Below, one piece after another: positions 46,087-56,869 of a DNA stretch of 64,000 bases (position 1 is the stretch's first letter; each line of letters opens with the position of its first letter). Location: NCBI GenBank assembly GCA_036872755.1, contig JAVHNS010000009.1:434001-498000 (forward strand). The letters are read 5' to 3'. The notes under the pieces were generated by a model that did not search any database, had not been told where the DNA came from, and saw only the letters and a program-made list of their open reading frames with translations. The DNA comes from Orbilia blumenaviensis. Taxonomy: Eukaryota > Ascomycota > Orbiliomycetes > Orbiliales > Orbiliaceae. The position numbers and the translations under genes are program-made.

Positions 46087-47516
46087 TCATTTATACAGAA
46101 CCTCATCAACCATCTCTGCAATTCCCAAACTTGACGTCAATCCAGGACTCTCGATCCCCAACAGATTCACAAAACCCTTAAAACCCTCCTCCTCTCTTAT
46201 CACAAAATCCTGAAACCCACCTCCCTTGGGCTGTAACTTCGGTCTAATCCCGCAGTAATCCGCCGTCAAAACATCCTTTTTTATACCAGGTAAGTAAGTA
46301 CTAACAGCCCCCACCGCTTCTTTCAACCTCGAATCCCTTGCCACAAGGTCATCAGGACCTTCGACCCATTCCACATCCGGCCCAAACCTTATCCTACCCG
46401 CCATATCAAGCGTCAAGTGCGTTCCCAGCCCACCGAGCCCTTCCACGGGACATGGATAAATCAACCGCGAGACCTTCGGCTTTGAAGCCGAATACGAAAA
46501 GTAGTTACCCTTCGCATAGTACGGTGTCACATGCCTGTCCTTTGGTAGTAACATATTTGAAACCAATGGTGCAGCAAGACCGGCAGAGTTCACAACCACA
46601 TCTGCAGTTATGGTAAACGGTTCCTCATCTCCGCCGCTTGTGGATTTCGCTGTGATTTCGTAGTTACCGTTTGCTGTCTTTTGTATACCTACGACGGAGG
46701 TCTGAAGCGATATGTCAAATTGCTCAAGAGTCGAAGCTAGGTAGGTCATATAGTCGTGCACCGATATGATTCCCGTCGTAGGGGAGTTAAGAACCCCGAA
46801 TGGAGCATAGACCTGTTATCCCTATTCAGCCTTCAGATCCTAACCTCTTCCATCCTTCCGATTAAAAAGGAATGCACATACGTCAGGCTCCAACTTCTCG
46901 GCCTCATCCCTCTCGATAAACTCGGTAGGTACCCCCAATTTTATACATTTCTTATGCAGTCCCTCAAGGATACCTCGTTCTTGTTCACTCTGTGCAAGAA
47001 TCCACTTCCCAAGTCGCTTATGCGGAAGACTCTGTTTATCGCACAGATCGTACAATAATTCTTTCCCGCGAATGCATAATTTAGTTTTCAAAGATTGTTC
47101 TGGGTAGTATATCCCCGCATGGATGACCTGGGTATTGCATTTGCATTAGTTTATGCCATCATAAATTTACCAATGAAGAAAAGAAAAACACGAAATGGTG
47201 ATTTCGAAAAGAGTGTATATTGTCGTCTACGAACCTCAGAATTCCTCGACGAAGTCTCAGTTCCATACTCTCCATGCCGTTCAATCAACAAAGTGGGCTT
47301 TTGGTATTTGGTCGCAAGTCGTGAAGCAACCGCAAGACCCACCACGCCACCGCCAATGATCTTTAGAAAAACCCAAGCCAGGTTAGCCAATCCACTAGAG
47401 TACAGTCCAGAGGCACGGAATTAAGGGAGTTCACATACGCAGTGCGCAAAGTCACTGTTTCTCGACACGCTGGTCGAGAACAGACGACGTTGGATTTGGA
47501 GCACTTTGCTACGCAT
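46087..47516 (-). CDS. L-2-hydroxyglutarate dehydrogenase-like FAD-dependent oxidoreductase (DAO family)
   Basis: Exons 47516-47439, 47360-47235, 47127-46882 and 46812-46087 encode 391 residues. The first exon gives a presequence ([19 protein letters not shown]) typical of mitochondrial import. It is spliced in phase 0 to the dinucleotide-binding motif [16 protein letters not shown]. Then come [20 protein letters not shown] and [20 protein letters not shown], and at the C-terminus CGIRPKLQ and [15 protein letters not shown], which closely fit L2HGDH-type enzymes. These oxidise L-2-hydroxyglutarate, a by-product of malate dehydrogenase, to 2-oxoglutarate using FAD in mitochondria. Assignment to this substrate is by family only. 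Length is somewhat shorter than the human enzyme (about 460). Confidence 0.87.
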
Positions 47517-48059
47517 CTTTGTGTTGGGAGTGACGTTGAAGTTTGGGCATGCATGGACCAGTGGAGTCGTTTCAAGATCTGAAATATTTGGGATATCATG
47601 TAGCTTATCTTAAGATCTCTATCGATATCACGTTGAGATAGCAAAATTGCCGTGGAATGGACGTAACTACACTATAATCAAGGTTTCAGTATAGATATAT
47701 TCGGGTATCTAGATGCGTATACAGAATCTACGCTTACGACTACGGCTAAAACTGTCCAAATAGAAATTGAGGAAAATATGTGATATTCCATATAAAAACC
47801 TCTTCTAGTCAATACACATAGAGATGCATACCCACTATCAGGGAAAAGTTGGGGGTGGTAGGAGCCGCTGGTAAAGTATGCAGCATCCAAGGTATGAACA
47901 AAATGTGTGTGTCTCCCCCCTTATGACTAAAACAAAAGCAAAAAAAAAAAAACCGATCATTTTTGTTAACTATATATTACGGGAGAAAGGAAAAACAAAA
48001 GAAAATGGTGAAAAGACGACAAATATAATCGCAGGGCTGAAAAAAACCGGACGTTATAT
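47517..48059. other. Intergenic, flavoenzyme promoter and eEF2 3' flank
   Basis: About 540 bp. The part next to the flavoenzyme ATG should be its promoter. An A-run at 47938-47952 lies just beyond the eEF2 stop. No gene is seen. Confidence 0.5.
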
Positions 48060-51000
48060 TTAGAGCTTGTCGTAGTATTCGTTGACATCCGGGATGTTCT
48101 CCTTGAGACCTTTGAGGTTGTTAGCATTTTTCTAGATGTGATGGAGATTCGAGACAGTGAAAACTTACCCTTTCTCTTCCTGGCTGGCTGGATGACCTTG
48201 GTGTAGATGTTGGAGAGGGGGTCGAGGGCATTGCCGAGTTCGACAGCTTGCCAATGGTCGAAGACAAGCTGTGGGAAAGCCTGACCAGAGGTGGCGGCAC
48301 GGAGATCGGTGGTAAAACCGAAAGATTCTCTGACTGGCAAGTAAGCCTTGATGGTGAAGAGGGGGGTACCAGGACGCTGTTCCTCGTGGAAGACCTGTCC
48401 GTTCTTCCTTGTCAGGATGGAGTAGACACCACCCATGGCGGTTTCTGGGACCTGAATTTCGACCAAGTAGGTAGGCTCCATCAAGTTTGGCTTGGCCATG
48501 AGCAGAGCAGCGTACATGACACGACGAGCAGTTGGGATAACTTGACCACCACCTCTGTGGATGGCATCAGCGTGGAGGGTAACATCCATGATGTTGAATC
48601 TGATCGATCGCATGGGTTCCTCGCAAAGTGGACCTTCTTTCGATGCCCATTGGAAACCGGAGACAACGGAGTCCTTGATTTCATTGAGGTACTGGACGGC
48701 CTTGGTGGTATCGACAACCATGTTGGGGCCGTTAGTATCTGGACCGAAAGCCCAAATCTTCCTGGCCTCAGTAACATCCCAACCGTAATCGTCGGCCAAG
48801 ACACGGGCACGGGTCTTGACATCGTCCTTGGCGCTGACCTTTCCGGCGTCGATGGCGACGGAGAGTTCCTCGTCGAGTGGGGCGGCGTGGAGGTAGATAC
48901 GGTTGTGCTTGTTTGGAGACTTAGACAAGGCGTAGATTGGTGGGTGCTGGCCGTCTGGTCCAGCTGGCTGCTTCTCGTCTCTGGGGGTCTCGGTAACAGT
49001 TTCACGGTACTGGACGACTGGGTCGGAGATCTTGAGTGGGATACCGGCGAATTCACCGAGATCGTTCAAGCAAATTTCCAAGTGCAATTCACCGGCACCA
49101 GCAACGACGTGCTCACCGGATTCAGAGGTAGTGATCAAGACGCAAGGATCAGACTTGGCAAGACGCTTCAAACCTTCGACGAGCTTGGGCAGATCGGAGC
49201 CGTTCTTGACTTCAACGGCACGTTGGACGACAGGAGAGACGGAGAACTTCATGACCTTCAAGTTGTGCGCGGTCTCGGAGGTAGCCAAGGTACCAGACTT
49301 GACCAAGAACTGGTCAATACCGACCAAACCGACAATGTTACCGGCTGGGACGCTCTCAATTTGTTCAGCTTGACGACCCATCATCAAGACGGTACGCTGG
49401 ATAGCCTTGATGAACAAGTCTTCCTTCTTTCCGGGCTCGTAGTTGGGGCCCTGGATTCTGACCTTCAAACCAGACTTAGCAGTACCGGAGAAGACACGAC
49501 CGAAAGCGTAGAAACGTCCACGTTCAGATGTCGGTACCATCTTGGAGACGTAAAGCATGAGTGGGGCATTGGGGTCACAGTTGCGGATACCGGTGCAGGA
49601 CTCATCATCTGCAGGACCTTCGTAGAGAAGCTCAGCACGGTAGCTCTGAGCATTTTGAGGAGATGGCAAGTGGATGACCATCATCTCAAGGATGGCATCA
49701 GCAGCTGGCAAGAACTTTCTCATGATAGTCTTGAGGAGTGGCTTCTGCTTCAAGGCTTTCTCTTCCGAGGTAAGCTTGACTCCGAGTTTCTCAACGGTGG
49801 CCAAGATACCCTTGTCACCCTCGAGCTTGTCCTCCATGACTTCCTTGAAGATCTTGGTAATTGGGTCCATGATGAACTGGTTGAAAGCACGGTTGAGTGG
49901 CTTGCCCTCATGCTTGTCGTTCTTGGTCCACTTCTTGGTGTGGGGGTTGAAGTAGCTGTCTCCCTATATATTCAAAGAGCCATCAGTTTCCGTCTCATTT
50001 CCTATAGGGTAGGTAAAAGAGGTATTCTTACCCAGAGACGCTCCATCATCTTCTCCTTGTTAACACCGAATTTCTGGGCGTATCGGGTAGCGAACGACCT
50101 GATGGTGAAAGCCCAACCCTGGAGAGCGGCAGCGAAAGCAACATTTCCCTTTTCGGGGGAAACCTGCCAGTCCTGACCGAGGGCCTTGTCTTGGTAGGTG
50201 GCAATGATAACGTTGATCTTCTCAATGTTATCACGGAAGCTGAGGAAAATTTCCTCGGGAGTCTTCTGCAACTCAAGTAGAGTACGGTCGACCTTGTTAA
50301 TACACAGGACAGGCTTAATACGTTCAGAGAGAGCCTGTCTTAACACAGTCTCGGTCTGGACGGAAGCACCTTCGACGACATCGACGACGACCAAAGCACC
50401 GTCAGTGACACGGAGAGCGGCAGTGACCTCAGATGAGAAGTCAACGTGACCGGGGGAATCGATCAAGTTGATCAAGAAATCGTTGGATTCTAGGGCAAGC
50501 TTGTCCTTCTTGTCCTTCTCAGCCTGAACATTGTACTCCTGGATTTCCTTGATATCGGCAAGATCCTCCTTGGGGATATCGGCGTGCAGGGAAATGGCAG
50601 TAGACTTGATAGTGATACCACGTTCCTGCTCGTCTTTCCTGGTGTCCATGTATCTCTGGTCACCGGCCTTGGCCGCGGCAATGATACCAGCGGCCGCGAC
50701 TAAGGAATCGGACAATGTGGATTTTCCATGGTCGACTGTGTTGCGGGGAAAGCAAAAAAATTAGTTTGCAACAAATTAAGTAATGAAACCCCACTAAAGA
50801 ACCCCGCCATCGAAGGAGGGGAAGATTAGAGGGAACGAAAGGGAATCACGACGTACCGTGGGCAATAACCGACATGTTACGGATATTGCGCCGGTTGTTC
50901 TATTTGATAGTCAGCAGTGACCTTGTAGACGAGGTTTCAGCAGCCAATGCATCTCTGCGGCTGCTCGGGCAGAGGTGGAAAAGAGTGACGGCATACCATC

Positions 51001-51122
51001 AACCCATGGATCTCATCGACCGTGAAGCTACATGACGGGAAGCACTAGTCAGTACAGCCGAAAAAAACAAAAAGCACGTCCCTGTCTGAGATATCCCAAG
51101 GAGAGAACACGTACTTAACCAT
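48060..51122 (-). CDS. EF2: Translation elongation factor 2 (eEF2)
   Basis: Six exons, 51122-51115, 51027-50997, 50899-50857, 50735-50032, 49963-48169 and 48109-48060, encode 876 residues. The first coding exon is 8 nt. The GTPase P-loop AHVDHGKST is split by intron 3. Next come [20 protein letters not shown] and NKVD. The diphthamide loop [15 protein letters not shown] and the C-terminus NEYYDKL are intact. eEF2 drives ribosome translocation in the cytosol. Usual fungal length is about 842-844. The excess comes mainly from a charged stretch after STAISL (about residues 75-110, including [14 protein letters not shown]) and a segment after VVQYRETV ([19 protein letters not shown]). Four introns crowd the first 360 bp, as is common in highly expressed fungal genes. 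C-ending codon bias is strong and creates a long antisense open frame. Confidence 0.96.
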
Positions 51123-52606
51123 CTTGACTGATTTTTGATGGAAGCCTTTCTAAAAACTGGGTTTGGTATTGGTGTGAGGTTGTGGTGAACGAAAGAGAAA
51201 AGAGATGGTGTCTGTCCTGGCGAGCAAGAAAATAAAAAGCCCTCAGAAACGAACAAATTTTTTTCTTCTTTTCTGCCCTCTGCCTGTTTTAGCAAAAACC
51301 GGGGTTCTTGGACCAAAAAAGTTGGAGGAGCACTACCCTGATGCCTTTTCACTAGGAAGAGGAATCGGGTAGGAGTAATTACTTAAGACTGGTAAGTAAG
51401 CCTGTATGTGTGCTAAGTTCTTTTTTTTTTTTTTGATGGGGTATGTTCAATTTGAAGGGGGTTGGGAGGAAGGGGAGAGGAGGAGGAGGAGATCGAGAGG
51501 AGGAGAGGAGACGCTGTTTTTGTGTGGGCGTTTGCAGCTATAAAAAAGAATTTTTGTGTGCGTCGACATGCACACTCAACTCCACAGTGCTGCAACCGCA
51601 CGGGTTTTCTAACGGGCAAGAATTATCGCCTTCTCTGACTGCACCAACAAAAGTCCGTCATGACCAGGTGAGGGGTTAACCGGCCAGGGCTACCCAGTAA
51701 AAAAGCAATTTTGCCATCCAGCGGGGTCGAAGCTTGCAATGCAACTTGCACTTGGAGCTAGCTGACAAAATAGAGGGAGAGGTTCCGCTGCTTAGTACTC
51801 ACTAAGTGGTAGTCAGGCATTGAGCTCAAATCAGTACCGGCATGACCATCACGCGTACATCCAAATGTAACTCGGGGTCATTACTAGCTAGCTACAGTTC
51901 AAAGCTGGTAGGGGCCCTAGGGCCATCGGCTTTAGGCAAGTCTGTACCGCCTAAACTCCTGCCGTTGTCATTGATTTGCATTCAATACAAAATATATTTA
52001 TTGAATCCCCTAGCGCTTGAAATCAGAATTGGCTCTTTTGAGAGCGTTGACTTGTCTCCCACCTGACTCTGACTCAAGTACTTAACACTGTTGGTACTCA
52101 GTCATGTCAGCACAGTGCGGGACGAGATCTGCTATCGATACCGATGTCTAAGCCAAGTGTTTACTAAGCATAATAGGTTATGGTCGTTGGCGAGCATTAG
52201 GGCAGATCTCGTTTTGCGTACATTAATGCATTATCAAACCGTCCTCACGCTACAATTACAACCGTGTCCATATTTTGCGCACACTTGATCACTTGCACTT
52301 TCGGATGAGCGTGAACTCACAATGAACCATAATGAATTAAAGAATGAAATTTAACTCCCGATTACTATGCTATTATACAGTCCCATCTAAGACAACATTT
52401 TCCCATTTGCTTGCCCACAAGCTTTTTTTTTTGCCCGCTTTTTCCCTGATCTCAAAGCCAAAACGATACAGTTTTATGTGTCATGATATCCGCTCACTAG
52501 CTCTTGATCTTTGACTACAGGAAAACCGGGAAAAAAATATCACTTAAACAACACAAAAAATCGCTAAAAATCGACACAAATAAAAATAGAAAGCCATCCG
52601 AGCTAG
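51123..52606. promoter_or_regulatory. eEF2 promoter region and spacer
   Basis: About 1.5 kb. Upstream of the eEF2 ATG the coding strand is pyrimidine-rich (51190-51620), with an uninterrupted T run on plus at 51421-51434. No gene seen further on. Confidence 0.5.
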
Positions 52607-54440
52607 TCATACTGCTTGAGCATACATCTGGGTGGCGATGCTCGTGCCAGATGGGCTTGTGGGTGTGGCTAGTGGTGTAAGGAGCGAGTTTTGCGGAAAG
52701 AACACAAATCCAGGGCTTGGATTAGGGTCTTGTTCATGATATGGCGGGACTGGGTCGACGTCCTCCACATTTCGGGGTCGCCACCGTTGCTGGTATCCAA
52801 TGACCGGAACGGGAGAGCCTGTGGCAGCAGGTGCGGAGAGGTGTGCGGTACGGCGGTGGTGTTGGGGAGAAGTTGGAGTTAGTTGCAAGTGGTGTGCTTG
52901 AATTAGTTGGTAGGGCTGCATAGATTGATGCTGGACACGGTTGGCTTGAGGGGCAGACAGAGTAACAGGAGTATGCGGGTAAGCAGAACGTTCTTCCTCG
53001 CCAAACATCCAGTTGGCGATTCTTGAAACAGCAGAGGTCAGTCGAACAGCTGTGGATGGAGTCCGTCGTTCCTCGTTGGCAATTGGGGCTGGCAGTGATG
53101 TTTGAAGTTGAGGCAATACAGGTCGTTGACGCTGCTGTAGCTGTGGCTGTGGCTGTGGAATTGGCTGAGTAAAGGTTGGTGGCGGGAGGGAGTTTCGTGG
53201 CCTCGGTGTGTCATCTTCAAAGGAGGTTTCACGACTAGAGGTAGTTTGGGTCTCCTGTTGAGATTCCGACGACTCTGACCTGGACTCAACAATAATCTCA
53301 GTGCGTGAAGGCTGGGGAGTCGATTCCAATGCGCCGCTGGCAGTCAAGCTTCGAAGTCTCGCTGGTCGCTGAGAGTTTCCCCTGCTGATGAGCCTCTCCA
53401 ATTCCTCCAAGCGTCGCTCGAGGGAAGCCTTTTCCTCCAGTGCGATTTTGATCCGTACGACCGCTTCCTTGCACTCAGTTGATGATTGCGTAGTTGAAGT
53501 TTCCATGTTTTCTTCTTCTCCTTCAGTAGAATTTGAACCAACTGTTTCAGGTTCGTTTGAGGATACCGGCGCCACAGGAGTTTCCGCCCTTACCTCCACA
53601 ACAGGGATAACCTCTTGGGCGGAAATCGCCGCACGCTCCGGTCCATTCGAAGTCGGTACTGGAACCGGGATATCCGAATCGGAATGCATTGAATCGTCGT
53701 CAAAGGAAGTCGTATCCGTAAAAGTCCCCATTGAATCCCTCCTCGTATCAAATGTCGTAGTACTAGGACTGCTAACTCCATAAGCTCTCCCCATCCCGAC
53801 AGGAAACGGCCCGAAGTCTCCTGGCGCTATATGCAAGTTACCCATGCTCTGCGCAGCTCGAACATGGGTATGTACTGGCGAAGGACCGGCGCAGGATCGT
53901 AGGTCACCAGGCATGCTGGCACGGCGGGTATGGTTGGATAATCCAGAGGTTGGGCGAGGGATGAACTCTCCGTTCATGAAGGAATATTGTCCGTTACCAA
54001 GGGAGGATGTTGAACCAAGAAGCTCGTTTGCCAGGCTTGCATCATGGATGGTAAGCATCGGCCCATATGGAGAGTTACCACGTTGTGCATCTCGAGTCGA
54101 AGAAGGGCAGCTGTGTGATCGGACCGCATGCGGTCTCTGCGGCATAGGAGGAGCCTCATCTACGGTGATAAGAGGGAATGGAGTCGGACTTCGAGTCTCT
54201 AAGAACATACACTCTGTGTCAGATAACTTTATATTTTGTCTCAGGTTATCAGAGTTCATACATACCTTCCTGCTCCTCTGGGATCCTCCCCCAGTTAAAG
54301 ATAGACCTCTCACTCCTACTCCGCGCATGTGACTTCCTAGCCTCGAATTCATCGAGGTTTCTTGTTTGCACACCCTTCTGCTGGTCAGCCTGCTCTTCGG
54401 AAAACGGAAAGCAGCTGCCAAATATCGACTGAAACGGCAT
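52607..54440 (-). CDS. Disordered Ser/Pro/Gln-rich protein with a central coiled coil, function unknown
   Basis: Exons 54440-54266 and 54198-52607 encode 588 residues. I do not recognise the family. The start MPFQSIFGSCFPFSEEQADQ and the 67-nt intron (GTATGT donor, CTGAC branch, TTCTTAG acceptor) are chosen because they keep phase and continue directly into ETRSPTPFPLITVDE. Most of the chain is low-complexity with many Ser/Thr/Pro and RR-x-S sites, such as TRRASMPGD and TRRDSMGTF, that could be kinase targets. One short helix-rich segment (IKIALEEKASLERRLEELER) looks like a coiled coil. The C-terminal part is Gln/Pro-rich. There is no signal peptide or membrane helix. It may be a signalling or cytoskeletal scaffold, but that is a guess. 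Confidence 0.75.
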
Positions 54441-56869
54441 CTCGAAACGTAAGGAGATATAAAAATATAAAGTAAAAAAAAAATAAAAAGTAAAAATAAT
54501 GAAAAACAGATATAGGAAATTTATATGTCGAATGTCGATTCGTATATCAGAAAGAAAATGGACTTTCTTGTAACGTGATAAAGAGCGATACAGGATCGTG
54601 ATTAAGGAAAGGAAGATAATAAATGAAAAGAAGGAAATGTTAAATGAAATAAAGAAATAGAACAGCAAGGGTATCTCCGATATATCATCGAAGTATAATG
54701 AAAATAAGATAGAAGTAAAGAAAAGGAGTAATATAAAGAGAGGGTATAATAAACCGGACTGGATAAGAAAGAGTATATCCAAAGAAACAACTTACACCAA
54801 AGGTAAAGGGAAGCCTCAAGCCCTCTCTTTTCTTTGCAAGTCAGTGAGATAGTAGATATCTTCTAGATCTAGATCTCCTCTCGACGAGTGTCCGAAGGCC
54901 TCAAATGAACGGGTCCTCAGAGCGAATTTTAAAAAATTGCTATTTCGTCTATCCAACCACAGATATATCCGGCGTCAGTCAGCTTGCTGTCCTGACTTTG
55001 AAAGGAGAATGGAAAGGAAATAAAGAAAGTAAAAAACAGAACCGAAAAAATGAAAAGGGAACTAAATGCCTCTTCAAGTACTTAAAAGAACGAAACGTAA
55101 AGAGAAAAGAAGAAGACGAAGAGAACGAGATCACAGCAAGCTAAGATCTCGAACATTAGTCCGAAACCAAAGTTTTTATAAACTACCCGCTGCATATGCA
55201 CGCTTCTTTCCCCCCCCCCACGTTTCCGTTTTGCAAGAACTACATCAAAACATCCTCATCCGAAGAGAGTACGCAAGGCATGCATAGAAAAAACAAGTAA
55301 AAAAAGTAAAAAAGTAAAAAAAGAAAGAAAGGAAGAAAAAAGGGACCCACCAGCCATTTTTTCGCAACCAGATATCTGGGCCTAGTCGAAACTCGAAACC
55401 GTGAATTTTCAGCGTTACGACTCGCGAAAGTCCCTTCGCCTCGGGAAGCATCTTGCATATTCGCGGCGTGAGGCTTCTCTTTCTGTATCCCAAAATAACC
55501 AGCGAGGACACTAACTCTTTCCTGATGCACGTCAACCTGAAACCCCACAGTTAACTGGCCATGGGTTGTGAACAATCGCATGTGTCCCGGCCTGGCCTTT
55601 TTTCCCAGTTGGTAACTAAACCGTAAAGCCCTCGTTAGCGCACGGCTCCCCCAACCATCAATAATCCCCTTTCCGGCCCCTCGTACATCTGCCTCCAAAA
55701 AAGGATGCGTCAGTGATTACTAGATTACTGTTTTCAGAATATTAATCTGAGTATGCATGCCTCACTTCATTGATCTTCCGGAGCCCTGCCAGAGTTGGTT
55801 TGATAGGGCTGTTTCGCACCACCAGCCCGAAGCGCGAGATGCTGCTTTTCATTGGGAACTTCGCCAACACGGCCAACCATTGGCTCAGCATTAAGCGCAC
55901 GGCGAGGGTAGTGGGGCCCCTGACGAGATCACCACTTCCCAATTCCCACCTCCAAAAAAAGCCTTGAGCCTGGCTGTCGAGTTTTCTTTAATATAATTTA
56001 TGCTAAAGTTAGACCTTCTCCCCGCGCTTCCTACAGCAAACCTTTTTAATTACCGATATTAATATTACCGTGTAAAGCGAGGAATCGTCAAGGAAGCTGC
56101 TTTTCTGGGGAGGAAGTTCGCAATGGCTAATGAGTTAACCAGCTGGTACCAGGCCTATAGCGAACCGCTTTGTATGCCCGGCGAGAAATAGGGCAGCTAA
56201 CCTGGTCTATCGAGCGTTTCCATTGGCTCGTTGAGGACCTGTCAGGTTGTACGGCAATAGACTGGGAACATTGGATGAAACAACTCTACCAACCTTTTCG
56301 TTCCCCAGATATCTCGGGTGGCCACGTTCGACATTCGAGTTCACCAAAATCTCGAGATTCAAATTTAGTCAAAATAGGCCCAAAAGGGCTCTTGAAACTA
56401 CAAGGCCCAAATTGAAATGCCGACAGGGAAACACAGTTATCTCGAAAAGAACATCAATCTTGAAACAGCAGCAAAATAATAGTAAATTCGTATACGCTCT
56501 CCAGGTATCTCGCGAATCCTCTGTATCCTTGATGCATAATGACAGCTGGCCTATCAAATGTCCCACCTCTCTTCGTTCCCCAGCATACAAGCAAAATACA
56601 CACGAAAATATGCCCTTTTTCAACGCCCCATTCGATACACACTTGATTTCAGGACGCCTTGCGTAAATGTAAAAATAAAAGCAAAAGAATCCCAGCAGCT
56701 ACCGCAATGAAATATGATCCCCTGATGAAACATCGATACTAAGCATAAACAAACGGTCAATAGCATAGAAAACGAATATAATGATGGAACACAGAGCTGA
56801 GACAGATATAACAAAGAAACGCATAACCAAGTGACGGGTATTTGCTCGCTAATGAAACGAAACGTCGTC
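54441..56869. other. 2.4-kb gene-free region
   Basis: The AT- and purine-rich part at 54450-55350 is probably the promoter and leader of the disordered-protein gene. Open frames at 55240-55698 (minus) and 56247-56666 (plus) lack protein-like composition or conserved motifs and are not called. Confidence 0.45.

Noticed and set aside
48248..50176. 642-codon plus-strand open frame antisense to eEF2
   Set aside because: It is produced by the strong C-ending codon bias of eEF2 on the other strand. The translated sequence is low in diversity (Asp/Val/Gly/Leu) and has no recognisable domain, while the minus strand encodes a full eEF2.
55240..55698. 152-codon minus-strand open frame
   Set aside because: Ends in a Phe/Leu-rich tract produced by purine repeats on plus, has no domain, and no splice partner was found.
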